From Isoetes taiwanensis (lineage: Eukaryota; Streptophyta; Lycopodiopsida; Isoetales; Isoetaceae), in contig JAJEKV010000016.1 in the NCBI GenBank assembly GCA_021234155.1, forward strand, positions 17,914,698 to 17,978,697: a DNA stretch of 64,000 nt. The letters run 5' to 3'. How positions within the stretch are numbered: the stretch's first letter is position 1; each line of letters opens with the position of its first letter. The notes below the pieces were generated by a model. It was not told the DNA's origin. It made no database searches and was given only the letters and a program-made list of their open reading frames with translations. Both the position numbers and the translations under genes were made by a program. Shown piece by piece: positions 43,406 through 55,479 of the stretch.

Positions 43406-43517
43406 TGTTAGGATCTTATAAGAAATGTCTGGTCTATGCTTGCAAAATATTAACTTAAAATAAGAACACAACAATGCAAGTAGACAATAATCTTATTGTC
43501 AAATGACCATATAACCA
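43406..43517 (-). repeat. Copia-3 5' LTR remnant
   Basis: TGTTAGGATCTTATAAGAAA and the following ~90 bp match 38462-38590, apart from a ~16-bp segment that only the other LTR has and one substitution. After GACCATATA (43517) the match stops, so about 550 bp of the LTR are missing. Confidence 0.85.
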
Positions 43518-43917
43518 TCATTCAATTAAATTGGGATTATGTCTATTCCAAAATCGCGCCGTATAAGCTATTTATTGACCATTATATTGAATTAACCACA
43601 CTTTTGCACTGAGTTCATTTTCGGGCTAGGAAGATGCATTTTATGTTGAAATGCAAGGGCATCCAAATATTCGGTCCAAATGACCCATATTATGAAAGAA
43701 TGTTGGCAATATAAAAAGTAGGAAATTGCTTATTAATTCGTACAATCACCGACGACAACGAAATCTAAACATTGAAATTGTAGTGTTTTACGAATAAATA
43801 ATAAATGCAAAAGCAAGTTGCTACGTAACGTAGATTTTCAAAAGGGTCAAATCGCTGCTGCGGGCGCGATTTTATTCCCATAAATAACGTATTATAGTGG
43901 AACATAAACTTTAAAAA

Positions 43918-44148
43918 CTAATCCGAATCATCGTCGACAGGCGCTGCAGGCGGTGCTGAGATCCTTTCGATCATGAACAAACCATGCTCTGGATTCCATA
44001 TAAGATGGATTACAACATCAAAGGGATCAGGATAGAAGCGGACGGGATTCATAGCAACGACATCAAGCCAGTCCTGAAGTTCTATTTCTAGCTCGCGGCA
44101 CCTGCAGAGGTCTGCGTGGTTCATCTGGCAGGTAATAGAATGTGCCAT
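43918..44148 (-). CDS. Small hypothetical protein
   Basis: A 76-codon frame, MAHSITCQMNHADLCRCREL to APVDDDSD, with a good Met start and an acidic C-terminus. The central part (RFYPDPFDVVIHLIWNPEHG) alternates strand-like hydrophobics. No family is recognised. A GC-rich palindrome lies just beyond the stop. It is one of the few intact frames in the region. Confidence 0.4.
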   Translation of the reverse strand: MAHSITCQMNHADLCRCRELEIELQDWLDVVAMNPVRFYPDPFDVVIHLIWNPEHGLFMIERISAPPAAPVDDDSD

Positions 44149-44379
44149 AATAACAAGCAGAAGGCGGAAGCCGAAGCCGATGGTTTGCCAATTTCATGCA
44201 TACCGTATTTATAGACACCTAAATTATTGACGGTATATACATACAAATTATTGCAAGTATAGCAAACCATACACGTAATATAAAAGAACAATACATGAAC
44301 CAATAATGCTGATATAAGAACACAATATATATTCGAAAGAGTTTGGTGTAAAGTATATTTCATATTCAAAACTTTTTGG

Positions 44380-45040
44380 AAAGTGTATTTCCTGTATACA
44401 TATATATATATATCAAAAAAGTTCCCTTTCTAGAACGATCTTCTCTAGGTCCCTGTCAATTTCCCCTGTCCGATTAAGTTGCGGGTATAGTGTTTGTATC
44501 TCTTCGACCTTTTTTCCCAGCTATTTCGCAAGATGCTTGCGACAAAACGGCGCAGAAGTCATCTTTGTCAAAATCCTCGTGATGATAGGATGGTGGATTT
44601 AGTGATCGTGGACTGATTGAAGCAACACTTCAAGGCGTCATCATCAACTATAATGATGTCTTCCTTCTCCTGAACGCCAAGTCATCCATCATGTCGCTCA
44701 AGCATTTCACAAATATTTTTTACCCTCAGGGATCCTTTGGGTTATTGAATGACTTACATTTGCTCGATCCCAAACAGATGCCCAATCTCTATGTAACTTC
44801 GTGAACTACTCTCAAAACTTCCTCGTGATATTTCTATTCTCCATCGACGACCAAATTGCACAAACGAAAATAAAAAAGAAAGCTTGGTCTAACATCTCCT
44901 TCGAGATCTGACCGCTGATATACCCATTTCAGATATGTCTCAAATGGTTTCGTGCATACCATGATAAAGGAAATTGTGCTTTAGGTAACGCTTTTGCGAG
45001 CACTCCATTCAAATCGAACACCGTAATTTTGGAGGAAACC
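44380..45040. other. Unassigned stretch
   Basis: Minus-strand text such as KEDIIIVDDDALKCCFNQST (about 44600-44680) looks protein-like but is not continuous, and no domain is recognised. Confidence 0.35.
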
Positions 45041-45199
45041 GGATTAGGTCCAGTAATAATAAAGCACACACTTGTGAGACAAAGAAAAAAAATTGAAATC
45101 GCTTGGCGCGATTTTCAATTCTCGTTGAATAATTGAAATCGCTACCGCGCCATTTTCAATTCGCTGAAGAATTGAAATCGCGCCGGGCGCGATTTTCAT

Positions 45200-46330
45200 T
45201 GCTTGAATAACATACCTTTCTCGTTCCCCGCTCAACATCCGCAATGATGAGCTTACTCTACCGCCTTCTGGCCCGCCGTAAGTGTCATCCACATCACTTA
45301 GTGTTTGAACTATGGTTGATACTTCATTACTCTTTATGCTAACCCCGACTCGAAGCTTTCCAATCCACCGTATCATCTAGGATTTTGTCTTCTTCGCTTA
45401 TGCTACCTACATCCACTTCTTCGCCGGATTTTCCAATGTGATTGGAATGATAGGCACGCCTCGTCGCATAGTTAAGCCGTTGTTTGTCGATATTCTTCTT
45501 TATGCCCTCTAGGTGCTTTCTCATTTCTTCCCGCCCGCACCCGGATCTGCAGTAAATTGACTTAGAGCTGGAAGCTTTATTTTTTGCACTACCTAGCGGA
45601 CCCCGAGGTGCCACCTCTAGCACTTTCTAAAAAAATATCGAGGAAGTCCTTGGCTTGACCATCGAGACCACACTTTGGCATTTCCTAGCTAGCTTCGTGA
45701 GCTTCCCCGCCGACGACATAACCTCCAACATGAAACTCCCAACATCGTAGACTCTAAAGGGCGTAAGGCTTCAATCGAAAAACTCGAAAGGCCAAAGAAA
45801 ACCCGCACTTATTCAGCCTCCCTTATGCCGCCCAAGAGCTCATACTTGATTGGTGAATTAAGGACGTGGTCGACCCGCTTTTCTTCTTCCTCTTCCTCTT
45901 CCTCTTCTTCGTCCAAGTCCACATCCACATCTGCAGGTCCCTTTCCCTTTGTCTTCGCAATTGATTCGACATAAAAAACATTCTTCAATAGGGGTTCATC
46001 TAGCCGATAGCACCGCCAAGCAATCTTCTCACCTTCCTGGTTTCCCCTTGAGTCTTTCATATTCTTTATCATCCATAATGGCTATCATAAGGACTAGCAC
46101 ATGTGAGATCTTACTTTCGGTACTAAACTCACTATCTTTGTTTTCATCTATCATTACCGCTGCCCTCATCACTTTAATGCATTCGACATCATTTGCGCAG
46201 CAGCCTAGTGCATATGCGTAGGAAATGCCTGAGTGGCAAACCGTCACGATAGTATAATGCATCTCGGTCGTCAAACCACCGCATGTGTTGAAGAAGGTGT
46301 CAGAATCATCCCTCAGGTCCATCTCGTTAC
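45200..46330 (-). pseudogene. Decayed minus-strand gene with acidic run
   Basis: Frames read HYTIVTVCHSGISYAYALGC (about 46200-46260), then WRCYRLDEPLLKNVFYVESI and an acidic run of about 18 residues (45890-45930), then RKHLEGIKKNIDKQRLNYAT (45490-45530) and a SEEDKILDD-like end. Several shifts separate them. The protein is not recognised. Confidence 0.35.
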
Positions 46331-47250
46331 CCGGCTATCAAGAACAAATAGAGTGATGTCGGCTTGGCCCTTCACCCACCTCTCGCATGGCACACTTATA
46401 ACCAAAGTGGACACCTTATAGAAAAAAGGAGACTCGCTTCATCGCCGCCTTCTTCACCAAAGCAACTTTTCTTTTAGGTCGACGCAACTTTCGTGGTGAA
46501 TCCCCTTAAGAGTTGCCACATTCTTCGCCTTTTGTCGCTTCACAAAATCTTTTGACCAAAATACATATTTCTTAATGTCATCATTAGATACGCTTGTACT
46601 TTTGCATTAAGCCTATCTCTCGATAACATCATGTCTCCCCGAGAGCCTTTGCGCTTCACCAACAAATTTTTTTCAGACTTTCATATTTTTATCGATTCGC
46701 ATGCATCTTCGAAAGATGTCAAGTGCTTTGTCGCAGACGCTTTTTTTTGTAGATAACTTCCTTTCTCGATGCAACTATCTAGAACGTAGATTAATTCTCG
46801 CATCATCCAATCCTTGTGCCTTTCTCATTTCTGTGATACCTATATAAAAATAGACGATCTTGGAGAGGAAAACCGCCATACGACCGCAACTTCTTTTCCC
46901 GAATAGGGCCCCAAAATTCGCTCCACTTTTCCCATACCCGGGTCAAGAAAAACAATCTTGGCAGTGCATCCTTTGGCACCGCTTTGCTCTTTCCCGTACC
47001 AGCTTTGTGCATCCCCTTTTTCTCTTTGATCTAGTGTCCTTGTTCTTGTCCCCAGATATGGTTTGGCACGTTGTCCTTTCTAGTAATTTGAATTCGCACT
47101 CTTAGATTGCCCTTTGTCCGGTCGGCATTGGTTTTCCATATTCGATCCATTGGTTACGAAGCGTGTCGCGAATCGCCCACATACCTGACCGCAAAATATG
47201 GGCCGTTAGATAAAAAAATAAACAGTCGCGGAAAGTAACAATATAAAACG
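46330..47250. other. Unassigned stretch
   Basis: Only one suggestive minus-strand block is visible (WEKWSEFWGPIREKKLRSYG at about 46900-46960). Otherwise no gene is supported. Confidence 0.35.
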
Positions 47251-47479
47251 CCAGCGCCCGCTGCTGTTAATCACGATTTATTTAAGAAACGCCGGCGGGC
47301 GCGATTTCTTCATGATGAAGAATTCCGCCAGCGCCGCTTTTGTAAATCCGTCACACAAATAACAACATAAAACGCGCCAGCGCCGCTTTTGCTAATCACG
47401 ATTTAGAAAATCGCAGCCATATGAAGAAATCGCCAGCGCGCTTCTTTGTAAATACGCGATTAGCGAATACGCGATTAGC

Positions 47480-48460
47480 GAACGCTATGTGTGGAACATA
47501 AAATACCTTTTGTATAGGAATGTCTTTCCCATGTCATTCAAGAGCGCTACCGATTTCGCTAATTTCGCTGGCCGCTGTGGAGCCACCGAGGAATCGGTAA
47601 TTTCGATCAATACGCCTATAGAATAACCGATTTCCGCTTTTTGTGCTTGATCGATCAAAACCTTCTCATGCCTCCACCTCAATGCCGCCATCTATTATCA
47701 TGAAGTGAATATCGAGGTTGCCGCTAAATCTTCAAGTTTATTCCATATCAACACCTTCTTCGCCTTCATATCAAAAGGCACCACATCCGCCCGCATTGGC
47801 ACCTCGCCCCGGGTTTTCTATCATGCCGTTGACTATTTCCATTATGTACGTCGCTTTGTCAAATCTTCTCACGACAAACATAGCCTTCGTGGACCTGAAA
47901 AGCCCGGCCGACATGGATAGGATGCGGAAGCTAAGGCCCAAAGTGGATACTTGTCGGCATATTTCTTGAGTTTGCTCATGGCCTCTAACCTGCTCTCGCC
48001 TTGTCATCATCACTAGTCATATCCGTAATGCCTAGAACGCCCGGGTGTTTCCCCGGCTCTAGAACTTGCATCTTCCTTCTCTTTTTAAAGCTTGTAGGTA
48101 CGCACTAGCCGACGGCCTTGTACCGATTGCTCTTCTCACACCGAGAGACCTTCACATATTTTTTTTTGGTGTCAATAGATCACCACCGACCAGCCAAATT
48201 TGAAGAGGTTATCTGCTGCCCTCATCCGCTCTTAGGGCGCCTTTTAAAGGAACTAGCACCGCAGTAATGTTAACTTCTTCAATACCTTTTTATTTTTCTC
48301 GACCCGCTTCCAAGTAATACGGAATGCAAGAAGAATCGCCCCGTTTCTTCGCATGTGATCGTAATACCTTGTTTCTTCATTTGATCTGCTTTCCTTAACT
48401 CTAGACATGAAAATCAGATCTCGCTTTTCCGCTAGTCTTGAAGATCTCCACATACCATTC
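47480..48460 (-). pseudogene. Decayed minus-strand coding region, unrecognised
   Basis: Frames read SRSNEETRYYDHMRRNGAIL (about 48360-48400), RRFDKATYIMEIVNGMIENP (about 47810-47870) and ALRWRHEKVLIDQAQKAEIG (about 47620-47690). The hydrophobic-basic alternation supports past coding use. No domain is recognised. Confidence 0.3.
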
Positions 48461-48699
48461 GAGCCCTCTCGTAGATCTTCTTCGACATGGAGGCTCTACC
48501 GAGCCTTCATTATTTCGGGTCAGATCGCCAATGGTCACAACGCAGCCAAATCAGAATCGATACATCTTCATCCGTTTTGGTTTTTTTCGCGGCATGTCCT
48601 CGACCCCGCGCGCAGCTTTGCTTTTCTTTTCACATTTTTAGAAGATCCCGAAAAGTTACAATCATGTGGTGAGTAATGAAATCGCTACCGAAGCGCTTT

Positions 48700-50170
48700 T
48701 CATAGACGCCTTTACTTTCAAAAACATAAATTGTACCACCGTGGAAAGTAGCGAGACAACCAAAACCACTCATAATTATAAATCAACGAAAAAGCCGTTT
48801 TAAGAGGGGACCTACGTGACACTTCTCTTTTTATAAGAGACATACTAGGCTACAAAAAGACTTGTCAAAAAGAACCGAGAATACGTATAAAGACTTACAC
48901 GGTCTACATTATACAAAATGGAGAATTGTTCCAACAAAAAATATATCGGAGTAAAGGAGAAGATTATAACAAAAAACACACAAAACAAGGTAGTAAAAGC
49001 AAGAGAAATGACACGTAAAACAATATGAAAGGTAGACAATACACGTAGACACGATACACGAAAAAATACACAAAGTTGAAAACATCCTAGAAACCCAACA
49101 ATAAAAGGGACACGTAAATCAATTACAAAACAAAACAGATCAATTACCCGAGGCGCTTTGTTGATTCGGTGGTCTTTCGCTTGTTCAAGCAGCCTCCGTG
49201 CTTGGGATTTGTGCTTTGGGTTGTTGCCCACCTCTACCAATACCTCGCCGCGGCCGATCCTCTAGACGCCATAGAACTGCAAGTGCGGATAGTATGAGAC
49301 TGGGGTTTTTGGTTTAAACTTATATGTATGCTCATAATCTAGGGCCGCCGATTTACAAATCAGAATTCAAATTCGCCCTTTTAAATTTATACCGCTTTAA
49401 TTAACCGCCTGGCCCCGCCATTTACAAATTTAAATTGTGTTTTTCTTTTTAGTGCAATTTCAAGATAACAATTAATTATTAATTTCAAGAAACGCATATG
49501 TGGCAATCTACTACCACCTAATCGCCACCTACTATCGTCGAGCGCCCAAGATCATTCCTAGTATCGAGAGCGCCCAAGAACAATCGACTATCGAGCGCCC
49601 AAGATCCGCTCGATCCCATTCGATCGATCGAGCCTTCAATCCATTCGACGAGCCGCCTTCAATTCCCATTCGATGTCTCGCTGAACTATGGTGAATTCAA
49701 TGCATTCTCTTGTTCTCAATTTTTCGCCCTCTATTTTTACAATGCATTCTCGTTCTTTATCGCTAATTCGGAGAAGAATGCTATCTTTAACAAAGAAACT
49801 TGAAGCCGAAAGGGATTGTGTAAAATCAAGATTTGAATCCAAGTTCTATGTGTCATGGTGTTCCTCTTAGAAACAGTTTCAGAAGATTTCTATTCTAAAC
49901 CGCAATTATGAAGATGAGGCTCTTCCAAGAAGACATCCCTAAGCGCGATACAGTTTGGTGAAAGCGGGCACATTTGTAGCATGGCCAAAAAGAACGTCTG
50001 AAAAGGTATGTATATTTGGATATTCAAAAAAAAAGAATATATCATATCATCTCGTGATGTTGTGAACTTTGAATTCTCGATGATGGTCTTTAGCTTTTTA
50101 TCAACCCCATGAAACTACACATTAATGAAAATATGTAGTTTCTTGGGGTTGGTCATACCGGGCCGGAGGG
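48700..50170. other. Unassigned stretch
   Basis: AT-rich in 48700-49200. GAGCGCCCAAGA(A/T) repeats three times at 49539-49605. No gene is supported. Confidence 0.4.
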
Positions 50171-50992
50171 CATCACAGATTCAATGTTTTCGACATTGCA
50201 TATAAAAAAAAAAAATAAACTAATGACGTAAAAGTATAGTGCAAATTGCGCCAGCGCGAGTTTGTATTCATATTCCAAAAAGTATATGTACATTTCTTCT
50301 TCGCAAAAATGCGCCAGCGCCAATTCTTTCTATCTCTACAATATGTCACACAAGCCCACTTCATCGCCCCAATCCCATAAAAAGTCCCACCTGAACCACC
50401 ACGATATGACAGATCCTCATCTTCCCCGCAAGGATGTCGAAGTCTCCAAACCGTAGTGTTGTATCGATCCTTGATACTATAAAGCAAATCCTCATTACTT
50501 ATTTGTTGGCATGAGCCTTACTAAGAGCATGAGGAGTCGGATATGTCCATAGATGCGATGGAAGTGTTCCCATGGCCCCGATACGACATCGTCTAATGGA
50601 TTCTCCAACTCTCTTTGAACGCTTTGAACAAAGACAATCAAGTAATATCTTGTATAGGGTCCGTGAGTTGATGGTCGCCCGTGGAAGTGTATTTGATCTA
50701 GAACCACCCGCTGTCCATGCATAAGGAAAATCCATGGCACTAGAACGAGATAAATTAAGTAATTAGCAAGTAATATATTAGGCTCCCCATAAAACGATTC
50801 TCAACATACATAATTCAAAACGCCAGCGCTTTGCCTTGTTTTTTCACGTATCTATTTCACACGCCACCGGGCGCGATTTGTATAGAGCCATATGAAATAG
50901 AAAAGCCAAACTAAAAACGCTACCGGGCGCTTTTATTAACCTAGTGGAAAATCGAACCCAAAATTGCCATTCTAACATATTATTCTAATGTA

Positions 50993-51300
50993 ATGCATAA
51001 TGCGTAATGCATAATGCGTAATTCAAAATATGAAGCCGGAGTATGAAGGCAAAGAGAGTAGAATAGAATAGAATGAAGGCGATAGAGCGATATATAATAA
51101 TAATACTTTTGTTTAGTTCATTGTTTTAGTTCATTATTTAGAGCAGATAGAGGAAGAGCTAGTGAAATAGAATAAGAGCAGATACAAAAAAATCATATAA
51201 GCAAGATCATAGAGCGTATAGATCATAGAGCAAGATCATATAGGAAGATCATAGAGCAAGATCATATAAACAATAGAACATGTTTATAAGCAATAGATCC
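50993..51300 (+). repeat. Short tandem repeats
   Basis: AATGCATAATGCGT is doubled at 50993-51022, and units of AAGATCATA(T/G)A repeat in 51185-51290. Confidence 0.7.
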
Positions 51301-51559
51301 AGATATGAAGGTGCTAGGGCGCTTTAGGACCCGATGCATGTAAAAGTCTAAGACGTAAAGCACTCCCCTTGATTAACCCCCAAGCTCATATAACGTATAA
51401 AGAAACGATAAAGCCGATAGAACGTAACTTTCAAATACTAGAATAAAACAAGAATAAGATAAAGACTTTAAGTAAAGAACATGAAATACTAACCTCCTGA
51501 ATACGACTTTTAATATAGAAGTCGAGAAAACTTTCAAATTAAAGCTTTGTAGAAAGCTT

Positions 51560-52340
51560 TGAGCGTAAAACCAAAAGCGTAAGATTGTAGAAGCCGAAAA
51601 AGCCACGAGAAAAAAAAAAAGGTTGTAGAAGCCGAAAAGCCACCGAGAAAAAAGCGTAAGATTGTAGAAACCACATAGACAGAAAACTCGAAAGCCAGAA
51701 AGCTCGAAAAAATTACTTACCGGTGCCGTAAAAGCCGAAAGCCGGTTTTAAAAAGCCGAAAGCCGAGATTGTTAAAAAATAACAGATGATTGTTAAAAAT
51801 TAACAGATGATTGCAAAGTCGGTAGAAGCCGGTGAAGCGCACACCGAAAAAGCACTATGAAATCGCACTATGAAATCGAAATGCACTATGAAATCGCACC
51901 GCCAGCTTCGAAAAGAGAGACGTAAATTGGAAAGGAGTGTAAACCGAAAGTAATAACTACTTTAAAAATCGCACCACGCCATTATAAACTGCCGAAAAAT
52001 TTATTGCAAGGGGGCTAAGGTTATAAGTTATAGGAAATTTTAAGTTTAAAGGTTATAAGCTTTAAGTTTTAGAAGTTTAAAGGTTATATTTATTTAAGGT
52101 TAGAAGTTTTAACCTTGGAACTTCTAACCTTAAAAGTTGTAAACTTACTTCTTCTAACCTTAACTTTTAACCTATAATAACCTACCTTAAAACTTCTAAC
52201 CTATAATAACCTATAATTAACTTCTAACCTAAAAATTGCTAACCTATAATACCCTCAAAAGTTTTTTCGAAGGTGACAACATTTAAGGTTATTATAGGTT
52301 AATATATTATAGGTTAACTCATGCTAAGGAGATGTTATTT
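51560..52340. repeat. Low-complexity stretch with inverted AACCT/AGGTT motifs
   Basis: GCCGAAAAGCC-type units repeat in 51590-51780. From 52020 to 52320 TTTAAGGTTA, AGGTTATAAG and their reverse complements (CTTCTAACCT, AACCTATAAT) recur many times and can pair. No gene is supported. Confidence 0.65.
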
Positions 52341-52377
52341 GGATATGCTAACTTACTATAAGTTTTTATGCATTTTA

Positions 52378-52867
52378 GGTCAAGGGCAAGAGGCCACTTC
52401 CAACTTTCAAACATTATCCCACCAAAAGATGCAAGTCAGATTATGATTGTTCTCCTGAAGCTATGATGAAGGTTAGAGGAGGTGAATGTTGTTGGGCTTC
52501 TTGTGTTAGAATGTTCACAATAGAGGAGTTGGTGGGAGCAAGAGCTACATATCAGGAACATAAGTGTGATAGCAGGAGGAATTTCATGTACACCATATTT
52601 GGCTATGCAATTCAGGATGAAAGATCAAAGAAGAAAAGATTCCCATTGAATGGAAAGTGGATATGTTCAAAAGCATGGATGGCTATACATGGAATTCCAA
52701 CCTCTTCTTGGCACAACTGGCAAAAGAGACATGAAAATGGTAGTAAAATTGCATTGCATGGGAACACTGGCCTGGTAAGGCCTACCTCAAGAACTATAGC
52801 TGCAAAGGAAATATTTGAAAGATATGTGGATTTCAATGCAGAAAACATGCCACATAAGAGTAAGAAG
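52378..52867 (+). pseudogene. Truncated N-terminal part of a DDE-type transposon protein
   Basis: After a plausible acceptor (ATTTTAG) the frame reads GKRPLPTFKHYPTKRCKSDY, CCWASCVRMFTIEELVGARA, NGKWICSKAWMAIHGIPTSS, then ALHGNTGLVRPTS and FNAENMPHKSKKH, where a CACTA end interrupts it. From memory, 'Cys-x-x-(F/W)-x-x-(L/I)-(H/Y)-G-(I) ... HGN(T)G' is a recurrent N-terminal pattern of metazoan and plant DNA-transposon proteins with a later DDE core. The core itself is not in the window. It is not the same N-terminus as elements A and B. Confidence 0.45.
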
Positions 52868-54065
52868 CACTACAAGGGATCGTCGACGTCCAACGACGTC
52901 GCGTCGTCGATGAACGACGGACTGTCGTCGTTGATCGATGACATCGTCGTTCAACGACGACGACGTCGTTTCGAGGTCGCTCAACGACGGCCATCGTGGC
53001 CGACGCGGTTCGGATTTGCTCGCTGCGGGCATGGGTACCGCTGCCAAACCGGCAGCTCGCGGTGTCAAACACGCCGCTTCGCCGCTCAACGACGCTTAAG
53101 AACCGACGCCGCTACCAGCCATGCGGAAATGGGCAGCGTTGCCGGGTAGCCAAGGCGGTCAAGACGCTGCGGCCGCCGTTGAACGACGTTGTAATAACGC
53201 CGACGCGGCTCGCCCGCCATGGGTATGGTGCCGGTGCGGTGCCAAGTCAGCCAGCTGCGTCAAGACATCGCCAGCTTAAAAACGCCGCTTAACGACGCCA
53301 CACGAGGGAATTTTTTTTTTTGCCAAATAAAACCCTAACCCTAACCCTAACCCTACATCCACGCTATAAGTGGATCCATCAAGAGTCGCCGTTATTCTTA
53401 TTTTTGAGTGTTCTTCCCTATCTTGCTATAATGGTCCCAAGGCAGCTTGAAGACCACCTTCGCGATATGTTCCTTCTAGCAAGAATCCTCCTCCTCCAAG
53501 GGAAGACAACTCCAAAGAACCCCCGCTTTCTCCCACCGAGAACCCTCCCTTCACCATCGTGGGCAAAGATGAGTGAAAAGGAGCTTCGATTGCACTAACA
53601 TCCGGGCGCTCCATGCGGAACGACCGGTAGAATGGCTCACCGAGCCAAACAAAGAGAAAACGACATTAATGGTGCGTATAATGATGCAAATGGTTGCATC
53701 AAACCGCCACGCCCTCGATGGACATAAGTAATGTATGCTTTTTTATGAATGGAAACAATAAGTTTTTTTATCTATTTGTGTTGTCGCTGTATAAGCTTAT
53801 TTTATGAATGGGAACAATCAAGATTTTTATTTATTTGTGTTATTTGTATTGTATGTTGTTTCGCTATGTTAAACAATCACAGCTTGGTCGCTTAACGACG
53901 CATGATCATTTGACGCCGCTAAACGACGCCATGATCATCCGACGTGGCATATGAGGGGGCATCGACGACGCGCAAGCTGATGTGGCATGCCTAGGTGTCG
54001 ATCGACGTTACCTTTGGCGCCGTTAAACGACGTTACGCAGACGCCGATAAACGACGCCACATATG
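52868..54065 (+). repeat. CACTA subterminal AACGACG array
   Basis: AACGACG occurs at about 52889, 52911, 52954, 52982, 53087, 53178, 53290, 53894, 53923, 54024 and 54049, mostly as GCCG(T/C)T(G/A)AACGACG. All copies have the same orientation. A gap at 53300-53880 holds other sequence. Confidence 0.8.
53331..53355 (+). repeat. Telomere-like (CCCTAA)n run
   Basis: Four CCCTAA-type units in AACCCTAACCCTAACCCTAA plus CCCTA. The unit corresponds to TTAGGG rather than the common plant TTTAGGG. It is short and may simply be a telo-box-like promoter element of the CACTA gene. Confidence 0.7.
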
Positions 54066-54825
54066 GCGGAACCCGCCGCCGTTATTTACTTGTTATTTTC
54101 ACTCGCTTGTTTCGATTTTTTGCTCGCGGGTCTTCATAAGGTAAGATCTCTCGCTTTAATCTTTGTGTTAGAGTTAAACACCTCCAAATGCTAATAGATT
54201 AGAAAAATCTATGTTAAAAACTTGAGGGATGCATGATCAAGGTAATCGGCCTGGTTCCATCCCTAATGGAGAAGACTAAATGTATCGGGTTTATGCACCT
54301 CGTAACGTAAGTTTCAATCTTCATAGATTACAAAAAGATTTGAAAGGTTGCGAATATAAGGTAATCGGGTCGACTCCATTTCAAATGGAGAGGACTAGAT
54401 GTATCGTTCAGCACCCTTCAATCAAATGCTTTTAAATATCATAAACGCTTGTATGAATCAATCTTAAGAATAAACATTTGATAAAAATCATGAAAAAACA
54501 TGGATATTTATAATTATTATATTATTACATGGTTTTTATTAATATTTTTATTGTTTACTAGAAAACAACATGGACCTAACGCCGTAAGGAATTTGAACGT
54601 AAAGTGAGACGTAAAGCTTTGAGAAAGTTACATGGCGACTTTATGCGCAAGAATGTTACCCCAACAATTGCCACAAATAGTCCAATTAGACCCAAAGGAC
54701 CTAGTCTTCCTAGAGGTCGGGTGGTGTGCATGAAATGAATGTCACCGATGTATGTACCATAAACATGTTTCAATGATTAGTTAACTTTATATCTTGATGT
54801 TATTTTTTTTTTTTTGCAGTTGTAC

Positions 54826-55003
54826 TTTGACAGAGCTGTTATATTGCAATTGTTCGATGTGCAAAGGACAAATAAAACGGATGAGAAAGACCGCCCCCGA
54901 CCATGTTGAGAAATATGGTGAATGCCCGACAAATCCAAAGGTTTCTGACGCATTACGTGGGGTATTCCAACGAGGTATAATACACGCATCTTATGAACGA
55001 TAA
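54826..55003 (+). pseudogene. CACTA transposase N-terminal Cys block
   Basis: LTELLYCNCSMCKGQIKRMR followed by HVEKYGECPTNP has the C-x-C-x-x-C, basic, H-x-x-x-Y-G form of the TNP2 N-terminal region. It is one exon-like segment; introns or decay follow. Confidence 0.5.
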
Positions 55004-55479
55004 TCAACTACTTTCATGTACTTGAATCGATGTCTTAACTTAGTTTGCTTGTATTTTGTTAGGAAGAAATTGAGAATGAAGTGAGCTCGGCAAAGATATA
55101 GATTTTGGGGTTATGTTGTCATTGGAAGTAGATGATGTTGATACTATGAATGCGCTCATAGAAAACCCTACAAAAAGAAAGCCATCAACTTCCTCAAAGA
55201 GTATCCCATTACGCGATAGAACTCGGCGCGGCAAATGGCCGCTGCCAAGATTGGAGGGAATGACAATGTTCATCAAAATTGGAATGTACTAGATCATGTC
55301 AAGAAAATAATCTTCCACCTTCACTAGTCCATTTGGTCCAAAATTTTTTACGATAAAGATCGAAGAAATTCAATGCATGGCCTAGAGGCAAGCCAATTAT
55401 TTATGGGGAGCAATTTACATATTGGGGTAGGCAAGACATGATTAAAAATAGTCGTCCCCTGTGCTGGCCCTCGATTATA

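Larger units (their letters stand above)
38462..43517 (-). mobile_element. Copia-3, Ty1/copia retrotransposon with truncated 5' LTR
   Basis: Gag and pol are nearly intact between a full 3' LTR and a short 5' LTR remnant. The tRNA primer site is present. It lies immediately downstream of the H3-like ORF and upstream of the palindrome-rich region, so it may split an older element. Confidence 0.9.
43518..52000. repeat. Region with about 18 dispersed GC-rich palindromes
   Basis: In AT-rich DNA, variants of GAAATCGC-(GCC/CAG)-GGCGCGATTTC recur in clusters: 43545, 43852-43877, 45090-45200 (three copies), 47250-47470 (five), 48678, 50243-50330 (two), 50819-50940 (three) and 51890-51980 (two). Full palindromic copies can fold into hairpins; half copies keep CGCCAGCGC or CGCGATTT. 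Clusters tend to fall between the minus-strand open frames. One copy begins about 40 bp beyond the stop of the 43918-44148 frame. Confidence 0.75.

Noticed and set aside
33949-52000. Endogenous giant-virus insertion, suggested by the histone-like ORF and intergenic hairpins
   Set aside because: No capsid, polymerase or packaging gene could be read, and the DUF8039-like segment points to transposons. Kept only as an alternative to test.
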